Shown here: in pieces, positions 35,912 through 43,752 of the stretch | Numbering within the stretch: the stretch's first letter is position 1 | Layout of the letters: every line of letters begins with the position of its first letter | Assembly: GCA_937997485.1 (NCBI GenBank) | Contig: CALKTH010000060.1 | Span: forward strand, 25,583-89,582 | Origin: an uncultured Acidimicrobiales bacterium | GTDB taxonomy: Bacteria; Actinomycetota; Acidimicrobiia; Acidimicrobiales; SZUA-35 | Reading direction: 5' to 3' | Length of the DNA stretch: 64,000 nt | The notes under the pieces: model-generated | The model's database searches: none | What the model saw: only the letters and a program-made list of their open reading frames with translations | Told to the model about the DNA's origin: nothing | Position numbers and translations under genes: made by a program

Positions 35912-37298
35912 GGACGGCGGGGATGGTCTTGGCCAGGATCGCAAGGTCGACAACGAGCGACCAGTTATCGACGTAGTAGAGGTCGAGGCGGGTGTACTCC
36001 TCGAACGTGGTGCTGCTCCGACCGGAGACCTGCCACATGCCAGTGATGCCAGGCTTGACCCGCAGGCGGCCGTAGAGATCGGCGTCCCACTCCGCCATTT
36101 CCGAGGCCAGCGCCGGCCGGGGACCGACCAGGCTCATCTCACCGCGAACCACGTTCCACAGCTGTGGCAGCTCATCGAGCGATGTCTTGCGGAGGAAGGC
36201 GCCGGTCTTGGTGATGCGAGGATCGTCCTTCATCTTGAAGAGCGGTCCGGCTCCTTCATTGTGCTCCATGAGGTCGGCGAGGATCTCCTCGGCATTCACG
36301 ACCATCGTCCGGAACTTGAGGACCTCGAACGGAATGCCATCCTTGCCCACTCGCGATTGGCGGAACACGATCGGGCCTTCGCTCCCTCGCTTGATCAGCA
36401 AGGCGAGCACGGCGAGCACGGGCGAGGCAGCGAGCAGGGCGAGCGATGCGACCACGACATCGAAGGTCCGCTTGGCGACGGCACGCCAGCCATGACGCTG
36501 GACCGGCTCGACGTAGACCACGGGGAATCGGCCAAGCGGCCGGACGGTGAGGCGCTTGGGGGCGATGTCAGCCAGGGTTGAACTCAGCTCGACGTGGATA
36601 CCCGCATCAATGAGATCTCGGATGAGTCGGTTGCTGGCCTTGGTCTCGATCCCGGTGGCGGCAACGATGACACCGGTGGCGTTGGCGGCACGAGCAGCGG
36701 CAAGCACCGTCGTGACCAACTGCTGCGGATTCTCGGCCTGTTTGGGGTCGATGGTTTCGACGATGTTGTAGCCAAGCTTCGGCTCCTCGGCGAACATGCG
36801 CTCGAGCTGTTCGCTCTCGTGGTTGTCGCCGATCATGAGGACGTCGCGCCGGAACTTTCCGGACACTCGCATCCGGTCGTAACGACGACGCATCACCTCG
36901 CGCTCGAGGGTGAGCGCCACGGCAGCGAAGGCGACAGCCAGCACCAGCCACCAACGGCGGATCGACCAGTCGAACACGAAGCTCGAAACGGCAATCGACG
37001 CCGCAACCAGCATGCCGGCGTCAAAGATTCGGCGAACCTCGTCGGCTCGGCGCGTGATGAATCGGGCCGAGTACATGCGAGCCCGTCCGAACCAAAAGGC
37101 CCAGGCCAACAGCATCGCCACGGCCGCTGGGCGCCAGTCGCGCCCGCCGTCGACGAGGGCCGTCGCAGCGCCGATGCCGGCGGACGCGACGATGAGATCG
37201 ATGACCACGTTCGTGGTCTTGATCTGGAATGTTTTCTTCGATGCGGTGCGGCGAGCGGGTTGCGCCAGAGCAGTCACATCTTCTTCGGTGAGCGCCAC
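35889..37298 (-). CDS. Polyprenyl glycosylphosphotransferase (initiating sugar-phosphate transferase)
   Basis: The protein has 469 aa from GTG 37298, chosen because GAAGGA lies nine bases upstream. A TTG at 37331 gives 11 more residues. An N-terminal four- to five-helix membrane region is followed by a Rossmann-like CoA-binding segment (VLMIGDNHESEQLERM) and the catalytic bacterial-sugar-transferase domain after a last TM helix (DVVVASLALLAASPVLAVLA). That domain includes VFRQSRVGKDGIPFEVLKFR, SLDELPQLWNVVRGEMSLVG, RPALASEM, GITGMWQVSGRSS and LDLYYVDNWS. It transfers a sugar-1-phosphate to undecaprenyl phosphate, the first step of glycan assembly, so it can start the polymer whose other genes lie to the left. 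The C-terminus lies in a tandem repeat. Confidence 0.93.
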   Translation of the reverse strand: MALTEEDVTALAQPARRTASKKTFQIKTTNVVIDLIVASAGIGAATALVDGGRDWRPAAVAMLLAWAFWFGRARMYSARFITRRADEVRRIFDAGMLVAASIAVSSFVFDWSIRRWWLVLAVAFAAVALTLEREVMRRRYDRMRVSGKFRRDVLMIGDNHESEQLERMFAEEPKLGYNIVETIDPKQAENPQQLVTTVLAAARAANATGVIVAATGIETKASNRLIRDLIDAGIHVELSSTLADIAPKRLTVRPLGRFPVVYVEPVQRHGWRAVAKRTFDVVVASLALLAASPVLAVLALLIKRGSEGPIVFRQSRVGKDGIPFEVLKFRTMVVNAEEILADLMEHNEGAGPLFKMKDDPRITKTGAFLRKTSLDELPQLWNVVRGEMSLVGPRPALASEMAEWDADLYGRLRVKPGITGMWQVSGRSSTTFEEYTRLDLYYVDNWSLVVDLAILAKTIPAVLKSDGAY

Positions 37299-37457
37299 AG
37301 TGAGCGGTCCTTCGGGCAGGTGACGAGACAAGAGCTTTCACACTTGCTGTCGGCACGATCGAGGGACGCCCTGAGATGTTTCGCGGTGAGAAGGGAATTC
37401 AGCCCACGCCTCGACCATCAAGGATGGAGTGGCAGCTGTCGGCAGAGTTCGATTCGG

Positions 37458-38888
37458 CTACCAGTTGGACGCGACGTGGGCGAGCAAACGAACGCAAGCG
37501 CCGGTCGCGCCCTTCGTCACAATGCCGTCTTCTCCATCGCTCATGGCCGACATACCGAGGTCAATGTGGGCCCACGGGACGTCGTCGGTGAATTCCTTGA
37601 GGAACAGTCCGGCGGTCAGTGCGCCGCCGAGTGGGCCGGCGCCGATGTTCTTCATGTCGGCCACGACAGAGTCGAGCTGCTTGCGGTACTCCGGAGGCAG
37701 TGGCAGCTGCCACAGCTGCTCACCCGTCGCGGCCGATGAGGCCATGAGACGGTCAACGACGTCTTGATCGCTACCCATCACACCGGCATACGCAGTGCCC
37801 AGCGCGGCGGTGACCGAACCGGTGAGGGTGGCGATGTCAATGATCGCGTCTGGCTTCTTCTCCGCCGCCATCGAAAGGGCGTCGGCCAGAATCAGCCGAC
37901 CCTCAGCGTCGGTGTTGAGCACCTCGACGGTCTTGCCGTTGCGAGCGGTGAACACGTCGCCGGGCCGAGAGGCGTCGCCGTTGATCATGTTGTCGGTCAT
38001 AGGAATGTAGGCCGTGACCGCTGCCTTGGCGCCAAGCACGGGAAGCAGCGTCATCGCCGCAACGACAGCAGCGCCACCGGCCATGTCGATCTTCATCGTC
38101 ATCATTCCGGCGCCGGTCTTGATGGACAGTCCCCCACTGTCGAAGGTGATGCCCTTCCCGACCAGCATGAGGTTCGCGGTCGGCTTGCCCTTCGGCGTGT
38201 ACTGCATCGTCACGAACCGAGCGGGGTGAGTCGATCCCTGATTCACGAACTGCACGCCTCCCATGCGTTCCTTGGCAATGCGCTTCTCGTCCCACACGGT
38301 GACCTTGAGCCCCGCAGTCGTTCCCGCCTCCTTCGCCTTTGCCGCGAACACGTTCGGTGTGAGCGAGCCTCCAGGCTCGTTGCCAAGATCGCGAGCGAGC
38401 CGGACGGCCTCAACCACGGCCGAGGCGGCCGTGAACGCAGCTCGGGCACCCTTGAACCGGGCGACGATGCTGATCTTGCGGAGGTCTTCGTTCGGTCCGG
38501 TCTTGAAAGCCCGATAGCGGTGACTCGCCAGGCCGACACCTTCGGCGACTGCTCGCAGCGCAAGAGCGGGGTCGAGTTCACCCGCCGCTTCCACGAGCGT
38601 GGTGGCCACTGCCTGCTGGCCCTTGACAGCACGAACGAAGGCGGCGCCGGCAGAGCGAAGTGCTGCTTCGTCGACATCGGCTGCAGGCCCGACGCCCACG
38701 AGAACCCGAAGCGGCTCACCGGCAGCGCCGGGAACCAGCATGGTCTGACCAACTTTGCCTTCGAACCCCTGAATGTCGCAGGCCCGTTGGAGGTCTGCCC
38801 CCAAGCTTTCGAGTTGGTCGGAAGCGACCGGCTCATCATGCGCGGTTGCGCTCTTGGGAACGGATGCAGCAAGCGTCAGTGTCGACAT
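37458..38888 (-). CDS. pepA: Leucyl aminopeptidase (M17)
   Basis: The protein has 476 aa from ATG 38888. It is a cytosolic di-metal aminopeptidase that releases N-terminal residues. The C-terminal catalytic domain holds LVGKGITFDSGGLSIKTG (Lys and Asp metal ligands), MKIDMAGGAAVVAAM, YIPMTDNMINGDASRPGDV and the signature NTDAEGRLILADAL. The N-terminal macro-like domain is present, giving normal family length. It stands between the glycosylphosphotransferase and a membrane protein, all leftward but with gaps over 40 bp. Confidence 0.95.
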   Translation of the reverse strand: MSTLTLAASVPKSATAHDEPVASDQLESLGADLQRACDIQGFEGKVGQTMLVPGAAGEPLRVLVGVGPAADVDEAALRSAGAAFVRAVKGQQAVATTLVEAAGELDPALALRAVAEGVGLASHRYRAFKTGPNEDLRKISIVARFKGARAAFTAASAVVEAVRLARDLGNEPGGSLTPNVFAAKAKEAGTTAGLKVTVWDEKRIAKERMGGVQFVNQGSTHPARFVTMQYTPKGKPTANLMLVGKGITFDSGGLSIKTGAGMMTMKIDMAGGAAVVAAMTLLPVLGAKAAVTAYIPMTDNMINGDASRPGDVFTARNGKTVEVLNTDAEGRLILADALSMAAEKKPDAIIDIATLTGSVTAALGTAYAGVMGSDQDVVDRLMASSAATGEQLWQLPLPPEYRKQLDSVVADMKNIGAGPLGGALTAGLFLKEFTDDVPWAHIDLGMSAMSDGEDGIVTKGATGACVRLLAHVASNW

Positions 38889-38930
38889 GCGTGGAGCCTA
38901 TGCGAGACGGCGTACGACTCCCGAGATCGG

Positions 38931-39791
38931 TTAACCGATCTCGAGCGACAGAATCGCTCGGGCCACGATGTCCACGCCGAAGGCAGTGAGAATCGCCAGA
39001 TACAGCAGCCCGGTGGCAGCCATCACCGCCGAGTACTGCGGCTCCTTGAGCGCGAGCCACGTGACGTACACCAGCACGATGGTGGCGAGGACACAGGCAA
39101 CCCAGAACCACCCCAGCAGACCGTCGTAGCCATCGGGAATCGAGCCGTTGAGCGACGAGATCATCCCGGTTGGAACCAGCAGCAGGAGCACTTCCGGAAG
39201 CCAGAGTGCGCCTGTCCACTTGACGAGTTCGAGCAGCGGTGCACGACTCATGCCGGGCTGCACCAGATACCAGTGGCCAAGCAGCATCGCATCGCTCACG
39301 GCGCCGAGGAACGCAGCGCCGACCAACATGCGGGCCACCTGGAGCCACGCAGGGTCACCCGCGTTGAGTCCTGCGGCCAGCAACCCAATGAGACCGAACG
39401 CAGGCGCAATGAGGTCGAGACGGGGGTCGAATTCCGGTCCTTCGTCCTTCTCCCGCTCCGTTCGATCGATGCCGGTCATTGCCGCCACTCGGGCGGTTCG
39501 AGACTCAGAGAGCGATCGCTGCCCGGCCACACCTGCCGCTCGTCGCTGCCAGGACTGGCCGAGCGAAATGGCGGAACCGAGGACAACACCAGCCGAGCCG
39601 AGTTCTCGCACGGGCTGTGTGCCGTAGCGCAGGCCGATGATCAACGAGCCCAACGCCATCAGCCCGTAGGTGATGCGCATCGTCCAGCCGTAGCCGATGC
39701 CGACTTCGCGGCGGCGCGTCGTCAGCCAGAGAAAGAACAGACCGCCGGTAGCCCATTGCAGAAGGACGGATGCGGCATGGAGTTCGAGCAC
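38931..39791 (-). CDS. Hypothetical multipass membrane protein
   Basis: The protein has 286 aa from GTG 39791. It has about seven hydrophobic segments (ASVLLQWATGGLFFLWL, ITYGLMALGSLIIGL, then five after residue 125) and a charged cytoplasmic loop (DRTEREKDEGPEFDPR) between segments three and four. GHWYLVQPGM and WTGALWLPEVLLLLVP are the most distinctive parts, with a His and several Trp at a membrane boundary. No family is recognised. It lies nine bases after the Xaa-Pro peptidase stop, so it is probably its operon partner. Confidence 0.75.
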   Translation of the reverse strand: MLELHAASVLLQWATGGLFFLWLTTRRREVGIGYGWTMRITYGLMALGSLIIGLRYGTQPVRELGSAGVVLGSAISLGQSWQRRAAGVAGQRSLSESRTARVAAMTGIDRTEREKDEGPEFDPRLDLIAPAFGLIGLLAAGLNAGDPAWLQVARMLVGAAFLGAVSDAMLLGHWYLVQPGMSRAPLLELVKWTGALWLPEVLLLLVPTGMISSLNGSIPDGYDGLLGWFWVACVLATIVLVYVTWLALKEPQYSAVMAATGLLYLAILTAFGVDIVARAILSLEIG

Positions 39792-39800
39792 GAGCGTGTC

Positions 39801-41030
39801 TCAGGCCTCGACGATGGCCAGGCGATGATCCACCCGGTTGAGGGGGCGGGCGCCGTCGGGCGTAGCGACCACGATGTCTTCGATGCGAGCGCCCCACTTT
39901 CCGTCGACATAGAAGCCCGGTTCGATCGAGAACGCATTGCCGGCCTGGAGCGGCGAGGCGTTTCCGGCCACGAGGTAGGGGTCTTCGTGACCCTCGACAC
40001 CGATGCCGTGACCGGTGCGGTGAATGAACCACTGGTCGAGATCGGCCTCAGCAAGGCGGTCTCGAGCGGCGCGATCGATGTCTTCGCACGGTGTCCCCAC
40101 CGTTGCGGCGCCTACCGCCCGCTTCTGAGCGTCGTACAGCGCCTCGTACGCCTCGGCGAATTCAGCCGGAGGCTCACCCGTGTAGACGCAGCGTGTGAGA
40201 TCTGAGCAGTACCCGGGCATGCCCTCGGGTTCCGCCGTTGTGCCCCCGAAGTCGCACAAGACCACCTCATTCGGCTGGATCACGCGCTGGCCTGCTTCAT
40301 GGTGAGGGCTCGCCGCGTTTGGGCCTGAGGCCACGAGGGCGAAGTTCACCCGTGCGTGCCCCTCTTCCTTGATCCGACGCGAAAGATGGGCGGCGACCTG
40401 AGCCTCGGTTTGCCCAATGAGCGGGATCTGGCCGCCCTGGAGCTCAGCCGCGATGCGATCAACCCCGTCGGCCGCCCGCTGGAGTGCGTCGATTTCGGCC
40501 TCGTCCTTGATCTGACGAAGCGCTCCGGTCACGGTGCCGGCATCCACCCAATCGCTGGCAGGCATTCGCTGCTGCAGGGCGACCAAGAATCGGCTCCATG
40601 TGTGGTCGCCGATGGCGAGCGTGCCCTTCGGATTCACCAACCCTGCAACTCGTTCGACGGGATCGTCAGTTTCGTCCCATCCATCGATCGCGAAGAGATC
40701 GCCCCGCGGCACAACACGAGGGACCTCGAAGTTCGGGAGCACCAAAGTGGGCTGGCCGGCTGCGGGCACCACAAGCATCGTCAAACGCTCGAGTGGCATC
40801 GCGGCGTACCCAATGAGCCAGGGAAGATCCGGTCCGACAGACAGCAGCGCTGCATCAACACCCGTGTTGAGCATCTTGGCTCGGACGCGGTCGAGTCGGG
40901 CGCCGAAAACGGCTTCAGCAGAGGGGGAAGTCGATGTGGGCGCACCAGGGACAGACACGCTCGGAAGCGTATCCGTCTCCCGACTACTCAGGCCGATTGG
41001 GTCGGACGGCCCCTGTGCGTTCTCGGGCAC
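39801..41030 (-). CDS. Xaa-Pro peptidase (M24B)
   Basis: The protein has up to 409 aa. The GTG at 41030 gives a Pro/Ser-rich leader not seen in relatives, and a GTG at 40952 would start closer to the conserved region FGARLDRVRAKML. All five metal ligands of the pita-bread fold are visible: VLCDFGG, GYCSDLTR, HRTGHGIGVEGHEDPY, SIEPGFYVDGK and ARIEDIVV. The N-terminal creatinase-like domain (SVGPDLPWLIGYAAMPLERL) is complete. It hydrolyses the bond before proline in di- or oligopeptides. Divergent from the gene at 41088. Confidence 0.9.
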   Translation of the reverse strand: MPENAQGPSDPIGLSSRETDTLPSVSVPGAPTSTSPSAEAVFGARLDRVRAKMLNTGVDAALLSVGPDLPWLIGYAAMPLERLTMLVVPAAGQPTLVLPNFEVPRVVPRGDLFAIDGWDETDDPVERVAGLVNPKGTLAIGDHTWSRFLVALQQRMPASDWVDAGTVTGALRQIKDEAEIDALQRAADGVDRIAAELQGGQIPLIGQTEAQVAAHLSRRIKEEGHARVNFALVASGPNAASPHHEAGQRVIQPNEVVLCDFGGTTAEPEGMPGYCSDLTRCVYTGEPPAEFAEAYEALYDAQKRAVGAATVGTPCEDIDRAARDRLAEADLDQWFIHRTGHGIGVEGHEDPYLVAGNASPLQAGNAFSIEPGFYVDGKWGARIEDIVVATPDGARPLNRVDHRLAIVEA

Positions 41031-41087
41031 CTACCGATGGTTTTGCAGCGGCCATCTCTTCCACCCTCGCAAGCATCCGGAGCCCGA

Positions 41088-41834
41088 GTGCGCACACCTC
41101 CCAACAGCCTCAATGAAACGATCGCGACCGACGCTGCGCTCCCCCATGAGCGCTTCGAGACCGCTCGCGAGCGGCTTGCGCATCGCACGGCTGCGATCGA
41201 GCACCGCTTGGCCTCTCGCCTCGAGGACGTCCGTCGACGCCACGATCTCACGTCTCGTCTGCTCCTCACCAGCCAGCGGGACGTCGTGCGAGCCGTTCGC
41301 CGAGGCGCGGCGCCGACCTCCGCGCGTTACTGGGAGACCATTGCCGAGCCGCACGCTCAGCCACTCCGCTCCGCAGCGTTTGCCGTGATTGACGAAGAAG
41401 TCGAGGAACTGGTCACGGCCGTCCGCCGGTTCCGCATGGCGGCGACCGAGTTCGTGCAGCTGCCCGAGAGCAGCCTTTCCACCGCCGACATCGCCGACGC
41501 CGTCACGCTCCTCGTGCTGCCCCTGGCTGATATCAGCATGACCACGCGCCCCATCGATGAACTTGGTGCCTCATGGCAACGCCGTCTTCGCCGAGCAGCA
41601 GTGAAGTCCGCAGCCCAAGAGTTGCTGGTCGCCGACACCAATGGCCTCGAAGCCATCGTCGAACGAGCCGAGCTTGCACTCCTCGATCAGCCACCGTGGC
41701 TTCACGGCGACCGCTTGCTCTCGGCGTTCGAGATCGCCCACGGCGAGGTACGACGAGAGCTCAGGGAACGAGTGCGGTCAGTGCCGATGGTCGTGGCCGA
41801 CCTCGCGTCTCGACAACTCGTCGACGAGGTCTGA
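41088..41834 (+). CDS. Hypothetical helical protein
   Basis: The protein has 248 aa from GTG 41088, with GGAG nine bases upstream. It is strongly alpha-helical and charged (ERFETARERLAHRTAAIEHR, SRLEDVRRRHDLTSRLLLTS), with a central hydrophobic helix (ADAVTLLVLPLADISM). No domain or signal peptide is recognised. Its last 57 bp overlap the convergent nitrile hydratase accessory gene, which is unusual. The wall-to-wall helix pattern may mean a dynamin- or BAR-like coiled protein, but that is speculation. Confidence 0.65.
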   Translation: MRTPPNSLNETIATDAALPHERFETARERLAHRTAAIEHRLASRLEDVRRRHDLTSRLLLTSQRDVVRAVRRGAAPTSARYWETIAEPHAQPLRSAAFAVIDEEVEELVTAVRRFRMAATEFVQLPESSLSTADIADAVTLLVLPLADISMTTRPIDELGASWQRRLRRAAVKSAAQELLVADTNGLEAIVERAELALLDQPPWLHGDRLLSAFEIAHGEVRRELRERVRSVPMVVADLASRQLVDEV

Positions 41835-42116
41835 CCACACCTCCGTCTCGACGACCTCAAGACGGCCAACCGCCCGCAGCCAGCACTGCCAATAGCCCGA
41901 CGGCGTGCCCGTGTCGTGATCTCCGACCTGCACCTCTGCGATCAAGGCCGATTGAACGTCTGCCCACGACAGAGCTTCGCGTTCGGCAAGTGCTGCGGTC
42001 AGGCCGAAAAGGCGGCTCTGCCAGGGAGCATCGAAGACGATTTCGCCGTTCGCCCTCGGTGGCGGCACGTCAACGACGAACGGTTCAGGGCGAACGACCG
42101 ACTCGTTCGACGTCAC
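41778..42116 (-). CDS. Nitrile hydratase accessory/activator protein
   Basis: The protein has 112 aa from GTG 42116, coupled to the alpha-subunit stop (GTGA). [20 protein letters not shown] is followed by a Trp-rich helix ([14 protein letters not shown]) and [14 protein letters not shown]. This is the P14K/NhlE-type family needed for cobalt insertion and self-subunit swapping of the alpha subunit. The C-terminus ends REVGHDHRH, adding a His cluster not needed for the fold. Confidence 0.85.
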   Translation of the reverse strand: MTSNESVVRPEPFVVDVPPPRANGEIVFDAPWQSRLFGLTAALAEREALSWADVQSALIAEVQVGDHDTGTPSGYWQCWLRAVGRLEVVETEVWSDLVDELSRREVGHDHRH

Positions 42117-42757
42117 GCTGCTGACCCCGCCTTCTCAGGTTCACTGCTCAGCGGTTGCCGAACGCCGATCATGGAGTCTCGGGTGACCAACGCCGCTAGC
42201 TCTTCCATACCCAAATGCTCGGTGCCTGCGGGCTGGGCAGGTAACACCAGATACCGAATCTCAGCCGAGGAGTCCCACACTCGGACGTCGACGCTCTCGT
42301 CGAGCTCGGTGCCGAATTCACGCAGCACCTCTCTCGGCTCAGAGACGGCGCGGGCTCGATACTCCGGCGACTTGTACCACGACGGCGGCAGACCGAGCAC
42401 CGGCCACGGGTAACACGAGCACAGTGTGCACACGACGACGTTGTGCACGTCGTCGGTGTTCTCCACCACAACCATCATTTCTCCTTGAGCCCCGCCAAAC
42501 CCAAGCTCAGCGATGGCGGCTGTGCCGTCGGCGAGCAAGCGGGCTCGATACGCCGGATCGGTCCACGCCTTGGCCACAACCGTCGCACCATTCAAGGGCC
42601 CGAGGTCTTCTTCGTAGTGCTGGATGAGCGCATCGACCCGCTGCGGGTCAACCAAGCCTCGCTCGACGAGCAACTGCTCGAGTGCCTCCACCCGCAACGC
42701 CAGCGGATCCTGCTCATGGTGATGGTCGTCGTGATCGTGATCGTGATCGTGGCTCAT
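42113..42757 (-). CDS. nthA: Nitrile hydratase alpha subunit, cobalt type, His-rich N-terminus
   Basis: The protein has 214 aa from ATG 42757 (ATGA overlap with the beta stop). It hydrates nitriles to amides. The metal site [20 protein letters not shown] has C-T-L-C-S-C, where Thr marks the low-spin Co(III) enzymes. The iron enzymes have Ser. The first helix includes [20 protein letters not shown]. The first 16 residues are nearly all His and Asp ([15 protein letters not shown]), which is not part of the standard subunit and looks like a metal-binding tail. Substrates are probably small aliphatic or aromatic nitriles, but the pocket cannot be judged here. Confidence 0.94.
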   Translation of the reverse strand: MSHDHDHDHDDHHHEQDPLALRVEALEQLLVERGLVDPQRVDALIQHYEEDLGPLNGATVVAKAWTDPAYRARLLADGTAAIAELGFGGAQGEMMVVVENTDDVHNVVVCTLCSCYPWPVLGLPPSWYKSPEYRARAVSEPREVLREFGTELDESVDVRVWDSSAEIRYLVLPAQPAGTEHLGMEELAALVTRDSMIGVRQPLSSEPEKAGSAA

Positions 42758-43464
42758 GCGGCACTCTCCGAAGTCAGGTAGGGCTCAAACAGATCGATGC
42801 GAAGGGTGTGGTCGCCACCGGCGGCAAACAGCTCGGCGGCCGGGAACGAAACGTTGTAGACCCAAGACCCTTGGGTCCCGTCGCCTCTCCCGTGCGCATG
42901 GTCGTCGGGGAGGATCCAGCTGTCATGGATTGCCTCGACCGTGCCGATGCGGCCTCGCACATAGCCCGGAATACGACAGTGCTCAAAGCGTGGTTCGAGG
43001 CCCATCGTTGTGTGCACGCGCACACGCTCCCCCAGTGTGAACACCGCGTCGGCGGGAGCGGTCCGTCGCGCACCGCGCGCGGTTGCCGGTCGACATTCGG
43101 TCGATCGCTCGACCGTGCCTCGCACTGGCTCGCCGGCCAGCGCGGCATCCACGGCGGCGGCGGGCAGCACACCTCCTTCGGTCAGCATGCGCTCAGCGTT
43201 GGAGAGCCACCGGCCCCAGTAGCCGAGCGCTAGATAGCGATCCGGGTCTTCTCGCTCGATGCCATGCCGGAAGCCGTCGGTGTTGAACCCGCTTGCCGAC
43301 TGTGCCATCTGGGTCAAGCCGAACACTCTGGCCTCGGCTCGGTTGGTGAAGATCGCGTCATCGTCGACGGGCACCGGCCCGAAACCCGGGCGACCGCCGA
43401 GGTCGTGAGGCGGAAACGACGTCGAGGTGCGTCGATCTGGTTCCTGACCCGGGGTGTCCTGCAT
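42754..43464 (-). CDS. nthB: Nitrile hydratase beta subunit
   Basis: The protein has 236 aa from ATG 43464. A much longer frame exists upstream, but relatives start at [20 protein letters not shown]. Further family blocks are [74 protein letters not shown] and LFEPYL. It forms the alpha-beta heterodimer that houses the cobalt active site at the interface. The gene order beta-alpha-accessory, with 4-bp overlaps, is the arrangement of cobalt-type operons. Confidence 0.94.
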   Translation of the reverse strand: MQDTPGQEPDRRTSTSFPPHDLGGRPGFGPVPVDDDAIFTNRAEARVFGLTQMAQSASGFNTDGFRHGIEREDPDRYLALGYWGRWLSNAERMLTEGGVLPAAAVDAALAGEPVRGTVERSTECRPATARGARRTAPADAVFTLGERVRVHTTMGLEPRFEHCRIPGYVRGRIGTVEAIHDSWILPDDHAHGRGDGTQGSWVYNVSFPAAELFAAGGDHTLRIDLFEPYLTSESAA

Positions 43465-43494
43465 GGCGGCCAGCCTTGCTGCGATGATGCAGCG

Positions 43495-43752
43495 GTGCAA
43501 CCTGCGAGCACGCTCCTCATGATTCTTGGCTACGCGCTCAGCCTTCCCATCCTCTTCCGTGTGCTTGACGTGGTGCATCGACAGCAGCGCGTCCGCCTGA
43601 CCGGCCACCAGATCGGCATGAGCCTTGCCTTGCTCGGCTGGCTCTTCAAGGGAAGCGTCGCAGCGGCGGCACTCCATCTGGCATGGATGATCGGCTTGCG
43701 ACTCTGGTTCCAGATCGAGAGCCGCCGAGCTCGCTCCGTCAGTGCGGTGTAA
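43495..43752 (+). CDS. Small hydrophobic membrane protein
   Basis: The protein has 85 aa from GTG 43495. The frame is open further upstream but would overlap the divergent beta-subunit gene. Two predicted membrane helices (LLMILGYALSLPILFRVLDV and AAALHLAWMIGLRLWFQIE) are separated by a short basic loop (HRQQRVRLTGHQ). The C-terminal end is basic. It faces the nitrile hydratase operon across 30 bp and converges with the lipBA gene (14-bp overlap). No function is suggested. Confidence 0.55.
   Translation: MQPASTLLMILGYALSLPILFRVLDVVHRQQRVRLTGHQIGMSLALLGWLFKGSVAAAALHLAWMIGLRLWFQIESRRARSVSAV

Noticed and set aside
37764..40205. 813-codon open frame on the plus strand opposite pepA, a membrane-protein gene and part of the peptidase gene
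   Set aside because: Composition is Arg/His/Gly-rich with no domain, and it is fully antisense to proteins with clear catalytic motifs. A GC-rich shadow frame.
42710..42757. Repeated gtgatc/atcgtg hexamers at the start of nthA as a phase-variable tract
   Set aside because: The unit is six bases and encodes His-Asp in frame, so slippage would change length but not the frame. It is a metal-binding tail and not a switch.
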